Below, piece by piece: positions 59,439 through 64,000 of a DNA stretch of 64,000 nucleotides. The position numbers were made by a program, and so were the translations under genes. The notes beneath the pieces were generated by a model. That model did no database searches, was not told the origin of the DNA, and was given only the letters and a program-made list of their open reading frames with translations. How positions within the stretch are numbered: the stretch's first letter is position 1; each line of letters opens with the position of its first letter. This DNA is from Streptomyces uncialis (lineage in GTDB: Bacteria > Actinomycetota > Actinomycetes > Streptomycetales > Streptomycetaceae): assembly GCF_001905345.1 (NCBI RefSeq), contig NZ_LFBV01000001.1, forward strand, positions 507,321 to 571,320, written 5' to 3'.

Positions 59439-60467
59439 ATGGCTGAGGTACACGCACACGGGGTGGATCAGCTCTGCGGCGAAGGGGAGCGGGTGTACGC
59501 GGCGGCCCTGAAGGCGGGCCGCATCGACCGCGCGGCGGCGGCGGGAGCGCCCTGCCTGGTCGAACTGGCCCTGCTGTCCCCCGATCCGGAGGACACGGCG
59601 TGGCTGGTGCCCGAGCCGCCCGGCGAGGTCGTCGCCCGGCTGCTGCGCGGGCTGCGGGACGAACTGGGGCAGAGCCAGGCCCGCGCGGTGGCGCTGACGC
59701 GCCTCGCCGAGCGGTACACGGGCCTCGACATCGACACCGACGCCCCCAGCGCCGGGGCCGGCATCCGCGTCCTGGAGGGCAAGCCCCGGATCCGGGAGGC
59801 GATAGCGGAGGCGTCCGACGCCTGCATGATCGAGCACCTGGCGGTGCAGCCGGGCGGTGTGCGCCGCGAGTCCGTGCTCAACGACGCGCTGCCGCTGGCG
59901 CTGATCATGGCCGCGCGGGGCGTCAAGATGCAGACCCTGTACACCCACGCCGCCCGGCACGGCCAGGGACTGTACGAGTACCTGGAGCGGATGGGCGGCG
60001 CCGCGGAGGTGCGGACGCTGGACGAGGTGATCGAACGGCTCCTGATCTTCGACCGCAAGGTGGCGTTCGTCCCGGCCACGGAGGACCGGACCGTGGCGCT
60101 GGAACTGCGGCACCCCGGCCTCGTCCAGTTCCTCGCGATCGTCTTCGAGCGGCTGTGGCGGCTCGGACACCCCCTGGAGGCGCCGCTCGCCGCGGGCTCC
60201 GGGATCGAGGGCATCACCCGCCGCGAGCAGGCCATCGCGGCGCTGCTCGCCGAGGGCTACACCGACGGCGAGGTCGCCCAGCGGCTCGGCATCAACGTCC
60301 GCACCGCCCGCCACCACATCCGCAAGCTGAGCGAGGCGCTGGGCGCGGTGAGCCGCGCGCAGCTGGGCGTACGCATCGCCCAGAACGGCCTCGACAGCCC
60401 CCCGCGCCCCACCACGGAGGACGACCCGCCCGCCCCCGCGCACCAGGTACGCCCGGACACGCCCTAG
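59439..60467 (+). CDS. LuxR-type regulator, paralogue 1
   Basis: A 342-aa regulator. ATG 59439 is chosen for its match to the start of the paralogues (DQLCGEGERVYAAALKAGRI). The N-terminal part resembles a TrmB-like helix-turn-helix. The middle (MQTLYTHAARHGQGLYEYLERMGGAAEVRTLDEVIERLLIFDRKVAFVPATEDRTVALELRHPGLVQFLAIVFERLW) is like the PLD-type ligand domain of this family. The C-terminal LuxR HTH is ITRREQAIAALLAEGYTDGEVAQRLGINVRTARHHIRKLSEALGAVSRAQLG. It ends on a CTAG shared with the stop of paralogue 2. Confidence 0.88.
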   Translation: MAEVHAHGVDQLCGEGERVYAAALKAGRIDRAAAAGAPCLVELALLSPDPEDTAWLVPEPPGEVVARLLRGLRDELGQSQARAVALTRLAERYTGLDIDTDAPSAGAGIRVLEGKPRIREAIAEASDACMIEHLAVQPGGVRRESVLNDALPLALIMAARGVKMQTLYTHAARHGQGLYEYLERMGGAAEVRTLDEVIERLLIFDRKVAFVPATEDRTVALELRHPGLVQFLAIVFERLWRLGHPLEAPLAAGSGIEGITRREQAIAALLAEGYTDGEVAQRLGINVRTARHHIRKLSEALGAVSRAQLGVRIAQNGLDSPPRPTTEDDPPAPAHQVRPDTP

Positions 60468-61489
60468 GGGCGCGGGGAACTGCCCACCCCCGGTTCGAGC
60501 AGGCCCGAGCGCCCGATCAGATACCCCAGCTGCGCACGGCTGTCGCTGCCCAGCGTGCTCGCGAGCTTCGCGATGTGCACCCGCACCGTACGGACGTTCA
60601 TCGCCAGCCGCAGCGCGATCTCCGCGTCGGTGTGCCCCTCCACCAGCAGCTCCGCGATCTCGTACTGCCGGGCGGGCACGCCGTGCGGGGTGGTCCGCCG
60701 GGCCGGGGTGGGCCACATCGGGGTGGCGAGCCGCCACAGCCGCTCGAAGGTGGTCACGAAGTACCCCACCAGCGCCGGATGGTGGACCCGCAGGGCCACC
60801 GTACGGTCCTTCGCCGCGGGGATGAACGCGACCGCCCGGTCGATGACGACGAGCCGCTCGGTGACCTCGCTGAGGGTGCGGACCTCGACGTCCCCGCGCA
60901 ACTGCTCGTAGTGGGCGACGACCGGCGCCGAATGGCGCGCGGTGTGCTGGTACAGGGTCCGCATCCGCGCCCCCCGCCCCAGCATGGCCTGCTCCCGGGG
61001 CCGTGCGGCGGCCAGCGCGCCGGAGGGCCGCGCCCCGCCCGGCTGGACGGTCAGCAGCTCGCCGACCGCGTGGGCCATCGCCTCGCCGATCGCGTGGTTG
61101 ATGGTCCGGAGGCCGTGCAGCACGGTGGTCCCGGAGCCGTCCGGCCCGTCCGCCGCCGCGGCGTCCGGGGTGCCCAGCTCCATGAACGGTTCGAAGAGCT
61201 CCGCGAGGGTCGCCTCCCGTCTGCGGTGGCGGGCGATGTCGTCCTCGATCGCCCGCATCAGCTGCGGCAGCACCACCGCCGGGGCCGCGGGGAGCAGCCG
61301 CCCGGGATCGCCGGGGTCGGGGCGCAGCAGTCCGAAGTCGAGCAGACAGGGCGCCGGTGCGGCGTCCTGCCTGGTGATCCTGCCCGCGCGCAGCGCGCGG
61401 GCGTAGGTCTGTGTACCGGCCGCGCAGAGATTCTCGATCTCATGGGGGTCATGGCTCCGGTGCCCCGCGGGCGGGGTGGGGTCCGTCAC
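60464..61489 (-). CDS. LuxR-type regulator, paralogue 2
   Basis: A 341-aa protein with the same plan: N-terminal NLCAAGTQTYARALRAGRI, middle MRTLYQHTARHSAPVVAHYEQLRGDVEVRTLSEVTERLVVIDRAVAFIPAAKDRTVALRVHHPALVGYFVTTFERLW, C-terminal HTH ARQYEIAELLVEGHTDAEIALRLAMNVRTVRVHIAKLASTLGSDSRAQLG. It lies 60 bp downstream of paralogue 3 on the same strand, so the two are probably one operon. The last codons are encoded by a half copy of the GGGGCGCGGGGAACTGC repeat unit. Confidence 0.88.
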   Translation of the reverse strand: MTDPTPPAGHRSHDPHEIENLCAAGTQTYARALRAGRITRQDAAPAPCLLDFGLLRPDPGDPGRLLPAAPAVVLPQLMRAIEDDIARHRRREATLAELFEPFMELGTPDAAAADGPDGSGTTVLHGLRTINHAIGEAMAHAVGELLTVQPGGARPSGALAAARPREQAMLGRGARMRTLYQHTARHSAPVVAHYEQLRGDVEVRTLSEVTERLVVIDRAVAFIPAAKDRTVALRVHHPALVGYFVTTFERLWRLATPMWPTPARRTTPHGVPARQYEIAELLVEGHTDAEIALRLAMNVRTVRVHIAKLASTLGSDSRAQLGYLIGRSGLLEPGVGSSPRP

Positions 61490-61549
61490 TGCTGCCGCTC
61501 CAGAAGGGCCGGGCGGTCGGATTCCGGGGCCGCCCCGGCTGGTCGTCGG

Positions 61550-62545
61550 TCACTGATTGTGCTCCAGCATGCCCGATTGTGCGATGAGATAGCCCAGCTG
61601 GGCCCGGCTGCCGCTGCCGAGGGAGGCGGCGAGCTTGGCGATATGGGCGCGGCAGGTACGGACGTTCATCCCCAGCCGGCGGGCGATGGCCTCGTCCACG
61701 TACCCCTCGACGAGGAGTTTGGCGATGGACAGCTGGACGCCGGTGATGCCGTCGGGGGTGGGCCGGTACGGGACCTCGTCGATGAGCGGGGTGGCGCGGC
61801 GCCACAACTGCTCGAAGACGCGCTTCAGATAGCGGACGAGTCCGGGGTGGCGCAGTTCCAGCGCCAGATCGTCCTTGCCGTCGGGCCCGCCCCCGGCAGG
61901 GATGAACGCCACGGTGTCGTCACAGACGATGAGCCGTTCGATCAGCTCCTCCAGGGTCCGGATCTCGATCCGGCCGTCGGCCATGCGGTCGACGTACGCC
62001 ATCGTGCCCTGGCTGTGCCTGACGGTGTGCTGGTAGAGGGTTCTGATCCGGACACCCCGGTCGGTCAGGGGCCGGTCGCGTTCCAGCGCCTGGCTGAGGA
62101 TGTGCTCACTGCGGCGTCCGCCGGGCTGGATGGTCAGGACCTCGGTGCGGCACTCGGCGGTAGCGACATTGAGTGCCGCGTTGATCCGGTCGATGCCTTC
62201 GAGGACGGTGATGGCGTGGGTCGGTGCGGGGCTCTGTGCGCTGATGGCCATGAACGGCTCGAATGATTCGGTCAGTTCGATGGACAGTCGTCGTCGGTCC
62301 AGGATCTCCCGTTCGATCGGGTGGAGGCGCTGTGCCAGTGCGACGGACGGGGGAACCGGCCGGAGCCAGTTCGCATCGTCCGGATCGGGGTGGAGAAGGG
62401 CGAATTCCAGGAGGCATGGCGCCGCTTCCGCCTCCGCTCGGGCGATCCTTCCGGCACTGAGTGCGCTCGCGTAGAGCTGTGCGCCCTCGGCACACAGTTC
62501 GGCCACGGAGTGGTGATGTGTCGGATGTGTGTTGGTTATGGGCAA
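61550..62545 (-). CDS. LuxR-type regulator, paralogue 3
   Basis: A 331-aa protein, closest in plan to paralogue 2: AELCAEGAQLYASALSAGRI, IRTLYQHTVRHSQGTMAYVDRMADGRIEIRTLEELIERLIVCDDTVAFIPAGG, and HTH GVQLSIAKLLVEGYVDEAIARRLGMNVRTCRAHIAKLAASLGSGSRAQLG. It diverges from the peptide gene at 62659; the 113 bp between hold a palindrome and the repeated TCTTGTTGCAC box. It is the best candidate for the direct regulator of the peptide (inference). Confidence 0.88.
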   Translation of the reverse strand: MPITNTHPTHHHSVAELCAEGAQLYASALSAGRIARAEAEAAPCLLEFALLHPDPDDANWLRPVPPSVALAQRLHPIEREILDRRRLSIELTESFEPFMAISAQSPAPTHAITVLEGIDRINAALNVATAECRTEVLTIQPGGRRSEHILSQALERDRPLTDRGVRIRTLYQHTVRHSQGTMAYVDRMADGRIEIRTLEELIERLIVCDDTVAFIPAGGGPDGKDDLALELRHPGLVRYLKRVFEQLWRRATPLIDEVPYRPTPDGITGVQLSIAKLLVEGYVDEAIARRLGMNVRTCRAHIAKLAASLGSGSRAQLGYLIAQSGMLEHNQ

Positions 62546-62562
62546 TTCTCCACCCCCCAGGG

Positions 62563-62637
62563 TCTTGAACGTGCAAGAACATGATGCATCGCTCCAGTGG
62601 TGTTGACGTGCCTGAATGAGCCATCGTCTTGTTGCAC
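62563..62637. promoter_or_regulatory. Divergent operator region LuxR3 / peptide gene
   Basis: TCTTG-N6-CAAGA at 62563-62578 is a perfect inverted repeat. TCTTGTTGCAC at 62627-62637 repeats the box found at 59347-59357. TTGACG at 62602-62607 could be a -35 for the peptide gene. Shared TCTTG half-sites suggest one regulator family acts on all. Confidence 0.55.
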
Positions 62638-62658
62638 CGGGGGAGAGGACTTCATCAG

Positions 62659-62925
62659 GTGAGGACGAAGCCGACTATGTACAAGAGAATGCTTCGCTCA
62701 GTGCTGGCGACTTTCTCCGTGGTGGTGGCCGCCGGAGCACTCGGTGTCGTGGCCGGCTCCCAGACGGCCCACGCGGACACCGGTTGGGGCAGCAGGACCG
62801 TCCACTCGGTGCCCGACACCGGTTGGGGACCTGTCGCTCCGGCGAAGGCCAAGCCGGCCGGCACGGTCGTCAGGCCCGCGGACACCGGCTGGGGAAATTC
62901 AGCCCCGACCGCCGCGGACGCATGA
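62659..62925 (+). CDS. Secreted peptide precursor with three DTGWG repeats
   Basis: An 88-aa precursor from GTG 62659 (GGGGGAGAGG ten bases upstream); ATG 62677 is an alternative. Residues 8-39 are a signal peptide: basic YKRMLR, hydrophobic VLATFSVVVAAGALGVVAG, and an AHA cleavage site. The predicted 49-aa mature part has DTGWG at 40-44, 53-57 and 75-79, separated by Pro/Ala/Lys-rich linkers, and no cysteine. The stop overlaps the next ATG (ATGA), so it is coupled to the Rieske-like gene. Repeated short motifs after a leader resemble modified-peptide precursors or cell-wall/signalling peptides. The function is unknown. Confidence 0.8.
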   Translation: MRTKPTMYKRMLRSVLATFSVVVAAGALGVVAGSQTAHADTGWGSRTVHSVPDTGWGPVAPAKAKPAGTVVRPADTGWGNSAPTAADA

Positions 62926-63272
62926 GCACGCCCCCCGACGACCGGTCGTTCCGGCGCGAGATGGCAACCGCCTATCGCTCCGGATGGCACTTCATCGATC
63001 TGGTCACGGCCATCCCCCATCAGGGCGACTCGTTGATGGTGACCCTGTTCGGGGAGCCGGTCGTCGTCGTACGGGACGAGGAAGAGGACGTCCGCGCGTA
63101 CCGATGTCTGCGCAGGCCCCGGGGCGCGCCCCGGCCGGTCCGGTGCGCCATCCGGTACGGAATGATCTTTGTGAATCTCGACCAGCGTGACCACGAACAA
63201 CTGGTGGACCGTGACGCTCCGGCGGAACGCGACACCCCGAGGACCATCTCCGCCACCCCCCGCAGTGCCTGA
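62922..63272 (+). CDS. Rieske-like protein with altered cluster ligands
   Basis: A 116-aa protein. FRREMATAYRSGWHFIDLVTAIPHQGDSLMVTLFGEPVVVVRDEEEDVRAYRC matches the start of Rieske ring-hydroxylating oxygenases (W...IP..G......GEPVV..RD..G.V.A...C). The usual CxH...CxxH ligand pair appears as CLR (Cys62, Arg64) and CAIR (Cys75, Arg78): both cysteines stay and both histidines are arginines. The spacing between pairs is shortened to 10 residues. IRYGMIFVNLD resembles the later FIFVNLDP strand of such enzymes. There is no catalytic iron domain. It may be a modified cluster protein, a binding protein, or a decaying gene. Confidence 0.65.
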   Translation: MSTPPDDRSFRREMATAYRSGWHFIDLVTAIPHQGDSLMVTLFGEPVVVVRDEEEDVRAYRCLRRPRGAPRPVRCAIRYGMIFVNLDQRDHEQLVDRDAPAERDTPRTISATPRSA

Positions 63273-63339
63273 GGCGATTCCCCCGTCGTTACAAGTCGCC
63301 CCAGGTACTTCCCCCCGCAGCGGCGCCACCGTGGACCTG

Positions 63340-63850
63340 AAACACGGTGGCGCCGCTGTCGTTCGTGGGCGGCCGTTGCGGGTCCCTGTGCTGGGCGCGC
63401 CTTTTGCTGTGCGGGTCGCCTTCGCTTGCGCCCCTGGGTCTGTCCGGCTGGACGTACTTGTTCCTGTGCCGTCGTTCGTGGGGTGCGCAGTTCCCCGCGC
63501 CCCTGGGTCTGTCCGGGTGGGCGTACTTGTTCCCGCACAGGTCGCTCGGTGGGTGCGCAGTTCCCCGCGCCCCTTTGGTCGCGCCCCTTGCGGTTCCCGA
63601 GCGGGTGCGGGCGCGCCCCTGAGGTGCTGCCCCATTGCGGTCGTTCTTCGGGTGCGGGCGGCCCGTGGTTGCTCGCGCGGTTCCTCGCGCCCCTGGGTCT
63701 GTCCGGGTGGGCGTACTTGTTCCCGTACAGGTCGCTCGGTGGGTGCGCAGTTCCCCGCGCCCCTGAGGTGCTGCCCCCTTGCGGTCGCTCTTCGGGTGCG
63801 GGGCGGCCCTCGTTTGCGCAGTTCCTCGCGCCCCTTTGGGGGCGCTCTCT
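63340..63850. repeat. Repeat cluster E, one orientation, no core
   Basis: At least four units reading GCGCAGTTCCCCGCGCCCCT or close variants (near 63487, 63557, 63682, 63750), with the accompanying GTACTTGTTCC segments. The central module seen in A to D is missing. Open frames here are repeat artefacts. Confidence 0.82.
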
Positions 63851-63888
63851 TGCGGTGGGCGTCCGGGTGCGGGTCTGTTCGTGTGAGG

Positions 63889-64000
63889 GTCAGGCTCGGC
63901 CCAGGGATTTGGTTACTGTGATCTCGATCAGGACTCTTTGGGGGTTGGGGGCCGGGGTGCGGCCGTAGCGGGTCGCGTAACGGGTTACCGCGTCGGCGAT
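63889..64000 (-). CDS. C-terminus of an unidentified protein (cut by window edge)
   Basis: The last 36 residues are visible: IADAVTRYATRYGRTPAPNP then QRVLIEITVTKSLGRA and a TGA stop at 63889-63891. Codon use is typical for the genome. The family cannot be named from so little sequence. Confidence 0.6.

Overview
The window is chromosomal DNA of a Streptomyces, judged from the very high GC content, strong third-position GC bias, frequent GTG starts, and a gene set typical of the genus: bldC, an Lsr2-like nucleoid protein, DUF3073 and DUF6274 proteins, valine dehydrogenase, and the dnaK-grpE-dnaJ-hspR operon with HAIR operators. The species cannot be named from sequence alone.

Layout. 1-4438: cobK, a divergent MarR/SnoaL-like pair sharing two palindromic operators, a broken archaeal-type Asp/Asn-tRNA synthetase, and an accessory seryl-tRNA synthetase. 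4850-16172: an integrated island bounded by 85-bp direct repeats made from the 3' part of tRNA-Ser(GGA). It carries two NucS-like PD-(D/E)XK nucleases, a zinc-ribbon protein, an internally deleted IS3-type element and a complete type I restriction-modification operon (hsdM-hsdS-hsdR). No integrase is visible. 16116-18775: intact tRNA-Ser, SRP RNA and dnaX. 18964-44333: housekeeping DNA with seven purine genes in separate units (purD, purC, purS-Q-L, purF, purM). Between them lie a flavoprotein, a degenerate M48-type membrane protein, an N,N-dimethylformamidase-like protein, a two-component/ABC-transporter cluster bracketed by two identical tRNA-Gly genes, lsrL, an ArsR/M23 gene pair, a maleylpyruvate-isomerase-family protein and a META lipoprotein. 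44654-53834: DUF3073, vdh, an unknown gene, bldC, a DUF6274-like gene, tRNA-Asp and hrpA. 54509-58924: the DnaK chaperone operon. 59439-63272: three paralogous LuxR-type regulators next to a two-gene unit encoding a secreted peptide with three DTGWG repeats and a Rieske-like protein whose two cluster histidines appear as arginines. A gene cut by the window edge ends the sequence.

Two things stand out. First, the regulator/peptide/Rieske-like locus looks like an uncharacterised secreted-peptide system. Second, four intergenic regions carry the same composite repeat: a central module of about 123 bp containing a 52-bp near-invariant core, flanked by many GC-rich units that point outward on both sides. 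A fifth cluster has the flanking units but no central module.

Most functional calls rest on protein motifs and gene order read by eye; no database search was run.
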